Shown piece by piece: positions 24,114-30,841 of a stretch of 64,000 nt of DNA. Positions within the stretch are counted from its first letter, which is position 1. Every line of letters starts with the position of its first letter. A program made the translations under genes and the position numbers. The DNA is from Vulcanimicrobiota bacterium. GTDB taxonomy: Bacteria > Vulcanimicrobiota > Xenobia > Xenobiales > JADMJV01. Under the pieces are notes generated by a model that had not been told where the DNA came from, did no database searches, and was given only the letters and a program-made list of their open reading frames with translations. Location of the stretch: positions 62,001 to 126,000 of the forward strand of contig JAHBVR010000002.1 of NCBI GenBank assembly GCA_019637395.1, written 5' to 3'.

Positions 24114-24821
24114 ATGATCAGCGAAAGAATCCGCACCGCCAATGTTTTAGTCGTCGAAGATGACTGGCCCATTCGTCATCTCCTCAAGGTTTCTTTAAGC
24201 GCGCACGCTTATGAAGTCAGCGAAGCCGAGACCTGTAAGGAAGCTTTTACCAGCCTGGCCAAACAGGTTCCTGACTTACTTCTGCTCGACCTGGGCCTGC
24301 CCGATGGTAGCGGAATCGAGCTGTTACGGCGCCTGCGCCAGGAGCATGCCATCCCGGTGATCATCCTTTCCGTGCAAGGAGCGGAAACCACCAAGATCGA
24401 GGCACTTGACCTGGGAGCCGATGATTATTTGACCAAGCCGTTCTCGGTGGATGAGTTGCTGGCCCGCGTGCGGGCCGCCCTGCGCCGCAGCAAGTCGCTG
24501 CACGCCCCCACATTGTTGACCTGTGGCGATCTGGAACTGGATCTCGAGCGCCGGCACGTGACCCTGGCCGGCCACGAGATTTCCCTGACTCCCAACGAGT
24601 TCTCGTTGTTGATGGCCTTCATGCGCAATCAGGATCGGGTGCTCACCCATCGCCAGTTGCTCAAGGAGGTCTGGGGCGAAGGCTACGTGGACGATTCCCA
24701 CGTGTTGCGCGTCAATGTGTGCAACCTGCGCCGCAAACTTAACTCGCCCGACGGCAAACGTAACTACATCAAAACGGAACCGGGCGTGGGCTACCGTCTC
24801 TGCCTGCCTCGTCCCGCTTAG
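24114..24821 (+). CDS. OmpR/KdpE-type response regulator
   Basis: A 235-residue two-component response regulator. The receiver domain (~8-122) has the acidic pair in VVEDDW, the phospho-accepting Asp in LLLLDLGLPDGSG, and Lys in DYLTKPFS. A winged-helix DNA-binding domain (~135-230) ends with the typical YIKTEPGVGYRL. The DLGLPDGSGIE form and the tail resemble KdpE. The start at 24114 is preferred because AAAGGG lies seven bases upstream; an ATG at 24090 is in frame. No histidine kinase gene adjoins it, so it is an orphan here. It likely controls transcription, perhaps of its own promoter. Confidence 0.93.
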   Translation: MISERIRTANVLVVEDDWPIRHLLKVSLSAHAYEVSEAETCKEAFTSLAKQVPDLLLLDLGLPDGSGIELLRRLRQEHAIPVIILSVQGAETTKIEALDLGADDYLTKPFSVDELLARVRAALRRSKSLHAPTLLTCGDLELDLERRHVTLAGHEISLTPNEFSLLMAFMRNQDRVLTHRQLLKEVWGEGYVDDSHVLRVNVCNLRRKLNSPDGKRNYIKTEPGVGYRLCLPRPA

Positions 24822-24855
24822 GGGAATTCCGCGTGCACGTAGAAACAGCCTGAGC

Positions 24856-25836
24856 ATGAATCAAGGAGCAGATCGAGTTGAGTTTTCCCCTGTGTTGGGG
24901 CGTCCTATTCGGCAGGGCACTTTTTCCGAGCTTTCCGTTTCCGACCGGGAACGGGTCCTGCAGGCCATCGAGGCTCGCGATCTCGAGCGCTTGACTGCCT
25001 ATTGGGCTTATCTTAGCGCTGGTCAGCAGATGATGATCACGCTTGGTTACGAGTGGGCTCTGCGCTGGATCCTGGAAACCGGGCCGGAAGTCACCGCTCA
25101 GGGTCATAGCGTCTTTGTGGAGTCGCTGGCTGACTCCGTTATTGGGCGGATGGTCACGGAGCTTCTGGAGGACCCTGAAGAACTGTCTGCGTTAGCCGAC
25201 CCACAGACGAGCCGCCTGGCGCCTCACCTGCCGCAGCCCTCCCCAGTGCTCGAAAAGGCTCAGGTGGGTGACTGGGAGGGAGCCCGAGTTTTGTTCGAAG
25301 GTGAGTTTTTGCGGGCCAAAGCCTGGCATGATCTCTTGTTTCGTTATTCTTACGCGGTGATGAGCGCCTTGTTGGAAAAAGTTGGCCAGGAGCAAGCTCA
25401 GGCGGCCGTGGAGCGCGTCCTCAGGTCTACTTCTTTTTATGAACCGGCCTGGCAGCAGGCCGCCGCCGTGGAGCCGGAACAATTGGCCGTGATGCTGGCC
25501 GAGCACTTGCGACTGCACTTTTCGGGCCCCGACGGCGGGGGAGTGGAAATCATCGAGGAAGCGGACCGGATCCGCCTGGTCCTTTCTCCCTGCGGCAGCG
25601 GTGGGACGATGCGCCGGCAAATCGGTCATCAGCCGGGCTTTGCCAAGTTGGAACAGGCCAGTGAGGTAACCTGGGGACGCGCCGGCGAGGTTCCCCTTTA
25701 TTGCTCGCATTGCGCGGTGAACGAGCTCGAATCTTTACGCCGTTTTGGCCATAAGAAATGGCTCACCGAGTTTGATCCGGACCCCAGCAAACCTTGCGGT
25801 TGGACGATTCTTAAGCGCCCTACCACTTCAACTTGA
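24856..25836 (+). CDS. Hypothetical protein with Cys-rich C-terminal domain
   Basis: A 326-residue protein, start ATG at 24856 (the frame is open upstream inside the regulator gene). The N-terminal ~180 residues are helical. The C-terminal ~120 residues form a beta-rich domain with spaced Cys/His that may bind a metal: SPCGSGG, IGHQPGF, YCSHCAVNE and a last PCGWTI. Proteins with a PCGSGG...YC.HC pattern exist in several environmental bacteria, but I do not know their role. It follows the response regulator by 34 bases, suggesting shared transcription, and overlaps the next convergent gene by 17 bases. Confidence 0.75.
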   Translation: MNQGADRVEFSPVLGRPIRQGTFSELSVSDRERVLQAIEARDLERLTAYWAYLSAGQQMMITLGYEWALRWILETGPEVTAQGHSVFVESLADSVIGRMVTELLEDPEELSALADPQTSRLAPHLPQPSPVLEKAQVGDWEGARVLFEGEFLRAKAWHDLLFRYSYAVMSALLEKVGQEQAQAAVERVLRSTSFYEPAWQQAAAVEPEQLAVMLAEHLRLHFSGPDGGGVEIIEEADRIRLVLSPCGSGGTMRRQIGHQPGFAKLEQASEVTWGRAGEVPLYCSHCAVNELESLRRFGHKKWLTEFDPDPSKPCGWTILKRPTTST

Positions 25837-26179
25837 AGTCGACGCCGGTGGGTCCGCCCTTGACGCCGCCGTTGTCAAAGCGAGGCTTGATCTTGGCGTC
25901 GATTCCCGGCAAGGGAATGCCGTCCACCACCATTTTCATGGGCCCGGGAACAGCCTCTTTGAGCTTGTCGTTGGCGGACTTGGGCTGAGCCGGCGCCTCG
26001 GGCCGGCACAGAGCCATGGCCTGCTGCGGGGTCAGGAAGATCTGCACCGGCGTCGTCTGGGTGGGGATGAAAACATCCGCTGGTGGAGCCACGGGGCCCG
26101 TCAGACTGGCGGCGTCGACCTGGGGGCGCACCGGAACGGTGGCTGGTTGGGGAAGGGTAGCGGTTTTCAGCGAGTCCAT
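25820..26179 (-). CDS. Hypothetical protein, low complexity
   Basis: A 119-residue protein rich in Pro, Ala, Val and Thr with no signal peptide, membrane segment or recognised domain. The N-terminal half looks disordered; the C-terminal half (PMKMVVDGIPLPGIDAKIKP) has strand-like alternation and ends in a basic motif. The ATG start lacks a strong ribosome-binding site. It overlaps the end of the convergent Cys-rich gene by 17 bases. Probably real because of the length and codon bias, but unassigned. Confidence 0.55.
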   Translation of the reverse strand: MDSLKTATLPQPATVPVRPQVDAASLTGPVAPPADVFIPTQTTPVQIFLTPQQAMALCRPEAPAQPKSANDKLKEAVPGPMKMVVDGIPLPGIDAKIKPRFDNGGVKGGPTGVDFKLKW

Positions 26180-26233
26180 AGTCGGACTCTAAGCGGCCGG
26201 CCTTAATCTGGCCTTGCCACCAGACTCCAAATA

Positions 26234-26407
26234 TTACGGGGTCGTTAACTCTGACGGCAGGCGCACGTCGCGAGGCTCGGGCGCACACTCGGGGCGCGTA
26301 TCCGGACCCATCCAATCATGAGCCTCAATGAGATGGATGGAACTCTTTTCCGGCGCGCTTTGACGCTGAGGAACGGAATGGCCCTGACGCTCAAACGAAT
26401 GAATCAA
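26234..26407 (-). CDS. Small hypothetical protein (about 57 aa)
   Basis: A short frame with mixed charged residues, no signal peptide and no known family. The preferred start is a TTG at 26407 because a GGAGG (26416-26420) lies eight bases upstream; longer versions from ATG at 26422 or 26434 would put that ribosome-binding site inside the gene. It sits between two other minus-strand genes. AT-rich DNA just upstream (26435-26490) could hold its promoter. Coding status uncertain. Confidence 0.4.
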   Translation of the reverse strand: MIHSFERQGHSVPQRQSAPEKSSIHLIEAHDWMGPDTRPECAPEPRDVRLPSELTTP

Positions 26408-26516
26408 GCGAACTACCTCCATAGACAATAACATTCTCGAAGCCTAATGGTTAATCCTTGTTATTGAGAGTATTTCAACAAAGAGCTCCGCATGACCTTT
26501 CCGAGCCGTGGCCCAT

Positions 26517-26930
26517 CTAGAGGTAGACGCGAGAAAACAGGCATTCGGGACGGGGGCTGGAGGAGTCGGCCAGCAGGGGGAAGCCGAGAGCCTCGGCGCC
26601 TACGCGCACCCAGCGGCCGTGGGAACTTTGCAGACCTACTTTCCCCGGCTCCAGTTCCGAAAGTTCAAAAACTTCCCAGCCCAGGATGCGCTCGGCTCCG
26701 CCGTAGAGGGCCCAGCGATTTTGCTCGTCGGTGGCGCTGACGTAGCGTCCGTGGGCCGTCTTGAGAGCAACATGGGTTTCCGAAAGGTAGATCAGCGAAA
26801 AAATTTCCCAGCCCAGCAAACGTTGGGCCAGACCGTTGATGCGCCAACCGCCCTGATGATTGAGGGCGGTAACGTAACGATCCTGATAGGTTTTCAGCGC
26901 AATGTCACGCCGATAGAGGCGGTCGAACAT
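26517..26930 (-). CDS. Fascin-like beta-trefoil protein
   Basis: A 137-residue protein built of three repeats of ~42 residues, each with a (V/I)(A/G)L(K/Q)(T/S)..(D/G)R(Y/W)V strand pair: DIALKTYQDRYVTA, HVALKTAHGRYVSA and KVGLQSSHGRWVRV. Between them come LGWE(I/V)F segments. This is the pattern of fascin / actin-crosslinking-like beta-trefoils, one complete three-fold trefoil with nothing added. Bacterial relatives often bind carbohydrates or proteins; no ligand can be assigned. No signal peptide. Divergent from the polyamine transporter operon. Confidence 0.7.
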   Translation of the reverse strand: MFDRLYRRDIALKTYQDRYVTALNHQGGWRINGLAQRLLGWEIFSLIYLSETHVALKTAHGRYVSATDEQNRWALYGGAERILGWEVFELSELEPGKVGLQSSHGRWVRVGAEALGFPLLADSSSPRPECLFSRVYL

Positions 26931-26950
26931 CGCCTCAGCTTCTCTGCACC

Positions 26951-26984
26951 CCCCGGGTACTCTTTTCAGCCGGGGATTTTTTTT
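26951..26984 (+). terminator. Hairpin plus T-run in the potA leader region
   Basis: CCCCGG (26951-26956) and CCGGGG (26970-26975) can pair around a 13-base loop, followed by A and eight Ts. This has the form of a weak intrinsic terminator on the plus strand. No plus-strand gene ends nearby, so it would act either on read-through antisense to the trefoil gene or as an attenuator in a leader starting further upstream. The stem is only six pairs. Confidence 0.4.
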
Positions 26985-26991
26985 GTATGAT
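26963..26991 (+). promoter_or_regulatory. Candidate promoter for the polyamine transporter operon
   Basis: TATGAT at 26986-26991 is a good -10 match and TTTTCA at 26963-26968 a poor -35, with 17 bases between. It lies about 100 bases upstream of the potA start and overlaps the T-run hairpin, so it may be the true promoter and the hairpin an insulator. Based on consensus matching only. Confidence 0.35.
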
Positions 26992-27021
26992 GCAGCGTCT
27001 GGATCAGCGACCCGCTCCGGT

Positions 27022-27045
27022 CTGCACCTCGCAAGCGAAGTGCAG
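27022..27045 (+). promoter_or_regulatory. Strong hairpin in the potA 5' leader
   Basis: CTGCAC (27022-27027) pairs with GTGCAG (27040-27045), a C/A mismatch follows, and TCGC/GCGA continue the stem around a tiny loop. It would form near the 5' end of a transcript starting just after 26991, about 50 bases ahead of the potA TTG start. It could stabilise the message or act in regulation; no known riboswitch matched by eye. Confidence 0.4.
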
Positions 27046-27095
27046 CGGCAATCTCGCCCGAGCTATTCAGGATCTAAAATACTGGAGCGGATTCG

Positions 27096-28169
27096 TTGGA
27101 CCCATACGCTGTTGAGTTGCTGCGTGTCAGCAAAACTTACAAAACCTACCAGGCTCTCTTCGGGATCGACCTGCAGATTCGCAAGGGCGAGTTCTTCTCG
27201 CTGCTCGGTCCTTCCGGGTGTGGTAAAACCACCACATTGCGCCTGGTCGCCGGCTTCGAAGAGCCGACCTCCGGTGAAGTGCGCATTGACGGCCAGGCGG
27301 TGGCCGGCCTGCCTGCCTACCAGCGCAACGTCAACACGGTATTTCAAAGCTACAGTCTCTTTCCCCACCTCTCCATCTTCGAGAATGTCGCTTTCGGCTT
27401 ACGCCGCCGTAAGGTGTCCGAGTCCGAGATTCGGCGCCGGGTGGACGAGGCGCTGGCCATGGTGCATCTGAGCGATAAAAGCAAAGGGCGCACCCACGAA
27501 TTGTCGGGTGGCCAGCAACAGCGCGTGGCGCTGGCCCGCGCTCTGGTCAACCAGCCGGCCGTACTGCTCTTGGACGAGCCGATGGCCGCGCTGGATTCCA
27601 AGCTGCGCAAGGAAATGCGCTCCGAACTCAAGCGCCTGCAGAAAAGTCTGGGCATTACCTTCGTGCTGGTTACCCATGATCAAGAAGAAGCGCTCACCCT
27701 GTCGGACCGGCTGGCGGTGATGAACGCCGGGCGGGTCGAGCAAGTGTGCCAACCCCGCGAAGTCTACGAGCGTCCGGCCACCCGGTTCGTGGCCGAGTTC
27801 ATCGGAACCGCTAACTTTTTACCCGTCAAAGTGGCCGAAATCAGCAACGGCCGCACCCGGGTAAATAGCGAAGATGGCCAGTTCTGGGTGATTTCACGCC
27901 CCGGCCTGCAGGTGGGTGATGCGGCCGAATTGAGCCTGCGCCCGGAACGGCTCAGGCTCGGCAAGACCGCCGATCCGGATCACAATAGCCTCGAGGGGAC
28001 GGTGGCCGAGGCCATCTTTATGGGACCAATCACCCGTTACATCGTAAATTTGAGCAACGGCTACCAGTTGCTGACGGAGAGGCAAAATCTGGAGGAGTCG
28101 AGCTTTCAGGCAGGTGATCCGGTGTGCGTGAACTGGGACGTCGACTCGGGGGCCTTGTTGCCGCGGTGA
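27096..28169 (+). CDS. potA: Spermidine/putrescine-type ABC transporter ATPase
   Basis: A 357-residue ABC ATPase of the PotA/FbpC class that powers import of polyamines. Walker A GPSGCGKTT is at ~38-46, the signature LSGGQQQR at ~134, Walker B VLLLDEPMAALD at ~155, the H-loop in VTHDQEEAL, and a C-terminal TOBE domain at ~280-350. The start is TTG with GGAG eight bases upstream. The stop overlaps the GTG of the binding-protein gene (GTGA). First gene of a four-gene operon in the order ATPase, binding protein, permease, permease. Confidence 0.95.
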   Translation: MDPYAVELLRVSKTYKTYQALFGIDLQIRKGEFFSLLGPSGCGKTTTLRLVAGFEEPTSGEVRIDGQAVAGLPAYQRNVNTVFQSYSLFPHLSIFENVAFGLRRRKVSESEIRRRVDEALAMVHLSDKSKGRTHELSGGQQQRVALARALVNQPAVLLLDEPMAALDSKLRKEMRSELKRLQKSLGITFVLVTHDQEEALTLSDRLAVMNAGRVEQVCQPREVYERPATRFVAEFIGTANFLPVKVAEISNGRTRVNSEDGQFWVISRPGLQVGDAAELSLRPERLRLGKTADPDHNSLEGTVAEAIFMGPITRYIVNLSNGYQLLTERQNLEESSFQAGDPVCVNWDVDSGALLPR

Positions 28170-29221
28170 AAGACCGCCTCCAACTGTTGACTCTACGGCC
28201 CACCCGCCGCCAGTTCTTGCAGGCTGCCTCCCTGTTGGGTCTGGGTTGTCTGGCGGGCGGTTGCCTGGATCATCCCAACACCCTGAATTTCTACAACTGG
28301 TCGCTCTATATCGGGCCGGATACGGTCAGGCAGTTCGAGCAGGCCAGCGGCATTCGCGTCAACTATGAGGAGTGTTCTTCGGCTGACGTCATGTTCGCCA
28401 AGCTCAAGATCGGCACCGAGGGCTATGACCTGATCGTCACTCCCGATTACATGCTGCGCCGCTTGATTCGCCAGAATCTGGTGCAAAAGTTGCCCAGGCC
28501 GGTGCCGGGAGAGCGTCTCTATGAACGTCTGCGCCACCCTCCCTGGGACCCCCATCAGGAGTGGTCTATTCCTTATCTCTGGGGCACGGTCGGCATTGCC
28601 TATCTCAAGGATCGAGTGATTCCCGCCCCCGACAGTTGGAAGGTGCTGTTTGACGGCAAGTACGGGCGCAGCATTACCATGCTCGACGAAAAGCGCGACA
28701 CTCTGGGGGCTGCCCTGATCAGTCAGGGCTTCTCGGGCAATTCCGTCCAACCGGAAGAGCTGGAGAAAGCCAAGCAGGCCCTGTTGCGGCAAAAACAGTG
28801 GGTACGCCGCTACACCTCGGATTTCATCGATGACTTGATTCGCCACGAAACCACCCTGGCGCTGGCCTGGTCGGGTGATGTCCATCAAGCCGCCTCGGAC
28901 CCGACGGTGGGCTACGCCATTCCCCGCGAGGGCAGCTTTTTGTTCGTCGACAACATGGCCATCCCGCGAGCCGCTCCCCATCCGGAGGCGGCCATGCAGT
29001 TTATCCTCTACTATATGCAGCCGGAAGTGGCCGCGGGGGTGACCAACGGTTGCGGTTACGCCAATCCCATCGAAGCCTCCGAGAAGTGGGTCCGGCCCGA
29101 GATTCTCACTGATTCGCTGACCTATCCCAGCAAAGAGGTGATGAAACGCCTGGTTTTTCAGGAAGACCTGGGAGCCGGCGAAAAGCTCTGGGACCACATT
29201 TGGGAAGAGGTCAAGCGATGA
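28166..29221 (+). CDS. potD: Polyamine-type ABC transporter substrate-binding lipoprotein
   Basis: A 351-residue solute-binding protein of the PotD/PotF group that delivers a polyamine-like ligand to the permeases. The N terminus has a twin-arginine motif (TRRQFLQ, Arg14-Arg15) and a lipobox LAGGC (Cys33), so it is probably Tat-exported and lipid-anchored. FYNWSLYIGPDTV, the GYDLIVTPDYMLRRLI segment and the WGTVGIAY hinge region are typical. The GTG at 28166 is chosen because it overlaps the ATPase stop. The exact ligand (spermidine, putrescine or other) is not readable. Confidence 0.93.
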   Translation: MKDRLQLLTLRPTRRQFLQAASLLGLGCLAGGCLDHPNTLNFYNWSLYIGPDTVRQFEQASGIRVNYEECSSADVMFAKLKIGTEGYDLIVTPDYMLRRLIRQNLVQKLPRPVPGERLYERLRHPPWDPHQEWSIPYLWGTVGIAYLKDRVIPAPDSWKVLFDGKYGRSITMLDEKRDTLGAALISQGFSGNSVQPEELEKAKQALLRQKQWVRRYTSDFIDDLIRHETTLALAWSGDVHQAASDPTVGYAIPREGSFLFVDNMAIPRAAPHPEAAMQFILYYMQPEVAAGVTNGCGYANPIEASEKWVRPEILTDSLTYPSKEVMKRLVFQEDLGAGEKLWDHIWEEVKR

Positions 29222-30054
29222 AGCGCTTTCTGGCCTGGGCGCTGGTGCTGCCCTTTGTGCTCTACAACCTGACTTTCGTCATCTTCCCCCTCTTTACCGT
29301 GCTCTATCAGAGTATGTTCACCATCGACGCCGAGTATAACGTCTCCCAGCAGGCCAGCCTGGACAACTTCAAGGCAGCCTTTTCGGCCGCCAATCTTGAG
29401 GTCATGTGGCGTTCGGCCCGCTATGCCTTGACCACCACCGCCGCCTGTCTGCTGCTGGGCTATCCCCTGGCTTATTTCATCGCCGTCTACGGCGGGCGTT
29501 TGCGCAGCCAGCTGCTGATTCTGGTGGTGCTGCCCTTCTGGACATCGTATTTGATCCGCACCTTCGCCTGGACCACACTCTTACAAAAAGAAGGCGTCAT
29601 CAATGCCGTCCTGCTCAAGCTGCACCTCATCAGCCAGCCGCTGCAGATGTTGAATACGGATTTTTCCGTGATTTTAGGATTGACTTACGGGTTTCTGCCC
29701 TTTGCCACGCTGCCGATTTATGTGAGCCTGGAAAACCAGGACCGCTCCCTGGTGGAGGCGGCCGCCGACCTGGGCGCTACTCCTGTTCAGGCTTTTTGGA
29801 AGGTGGTTTTTCCGCTTTCCCTGCCGGGCGTGATTTCGGCCAGCCTGATTACCTTCGTGCCGGCCATGGGTGACTTTGTTTCGGCGGAAATCCTGGGTTC
29901 GCCCGAGACGCAGATGATCGGCAATTTGATTCAGCAGCAGTTTCTGGCCCTCTTTAACTGGCCGATGGGATCGGCCCTGTCGCTGGTGCTCATGCTGTTG
30001 ATGGTGACTTCCATGGCGCTCTACATGGGGCTGGCGGGTGAGCGCGATGCGTGA
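29218..30054 (+). CDS. potB: Polyamine-type ABC transporter permease
   Basis: A 278-residue inner-membrane permease with six predicted transmembrane helices and the EAA loop (EAAADLGATPVQAFWKVVFPLSLPG at ~180-205) that docks the ATPase. It matches PotB-type subunits. The ATG overlaps the binding-protein stop (ATGA) and its own stop overlaps the next permease start. Partner of the PotC-type protein in the transporter heterodimer. Confidence 0.93.
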   Translation: MKRFLAWALVLPFVLYNLTFVIFPLFTVLYQSMFTIDAEYNVSQQASLDNFKAAFSAANLEVMWRSARYALTTTAACLLLGYPLAYFIAVYGGRLRSQLLILVVLPFWTSYLIRTFAWTTLLQKEGVINAVLLKLHLISQPLQMLNTDFSVILGLTYGFLPFATLPIYVSLENQDRSLVEAAADLGATPVQAFWKVVFPLSLPGVISASLITFVPAMGDFVSAEILGSPETQMIGNLIQQQFLALFNWPMGSALSLVLMLLMVTSMALYMGLAGERDA

Positions 30055-30841
30055 AGAAAAACCCGGCCCCCTCTGGTTGCGACTCTACGCGCTGACGGTC
30101 TACCTGTTTCTTTACACGCCTATCGTGGTGCTGGTGCTGTTCTCGTTTAACGATAGCCGGCGCAATAGCAGCTGGGAAGGTTTCACCACCAGGTGGTACG
30201 TCACGCTCTGGCACAACGAGCTGCTGATGCGGGCTCTCTTGAACAGTTTGAAAGTGGCCTGCCTGGCCACTTTCCTCTCGACGGTGCTGGGAACTATGGC
30301 GGCGCTGGCTCTGTCGCGCTATCCATTCCGCGGCCGGGAAGCGGTCGGAGCGCTGGCATACCTGCCGATGATGGTGCCGGAAATTGTCATGGGCATCGCT
30401 CTCTTGACTTTCTTTATCAAAGTGGGCATCCAGCTCTCTATCGTAACGGTCATTCTGGCTCACGTGGCCTTCTCGGTCGGCTACGTTACGGTGACGGTGC
30501 GCACGCGTCTGGCCGGTATGAAGGGCAACCTGGAGGAAGCCGCCGCCGACCTGGGGGCCACTCCCTGGCAGACTTTCTGGCTGGTGACTTTTCCACGTAT
30601 TCTGCCCGGCATTATGTCGGGAGCCTTGCTGGCCTTCACGCTTTCCTTCGACGACTTCGTGATCACCTTTTTCACGGCCGGCATCGGGGCCACCACTCTG
30701 CCGCTCAAGATCTACTCGATGCTAAAGTTCGGCGTGACCCCCGAGGTCAACGCCATTTCTACCATCATGTTGGGCTTTACGATTGGCCTGCTGGCGCTTT
30801 GGAGCCGGCTTGAATCCGATCCAAAGTCCCTCGGCCGGTAA
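30047..30841 (+). CDS. potC: Polyamine-type ABC transporter permease
   Basis: A 264-residue second permease with six membrane helices and the EAA loop EEAAADLGATPWQTFWLVTFPRI, matching PotC. A GTG nine bases upstream is an alternative start in the same frame. The last 120 bases of the gene are antisense to the end of glgX, the longest convergent overlap in the window; those codons encode the normal PotC C-terminal helix, so it is the glgX end that appears extended. Confidence 0.92.
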   Translation: MREEKPGPLWLRLYALTVYLFLYTPIVVLVLFSFNDSRRNSSWEGFTTRWYVTLWHNELLMRALLNSLKVACLATFLSTVLGTMAALALSRYPFRGREAVGALAYLPMMVPEIVMGIALLTFFIKVGIQLSIVTVILAHVAFSVGYVTVTVRTRLAGMKGNLEEAAADLGATPWQTFWLVTFPRILPGIMSGALLAFTLSFDDFVITFFTAGIGATTLPLKIYSMLKFGVTPEVNAISTIMLGFTIGLLALWSRLESDPKSLGR

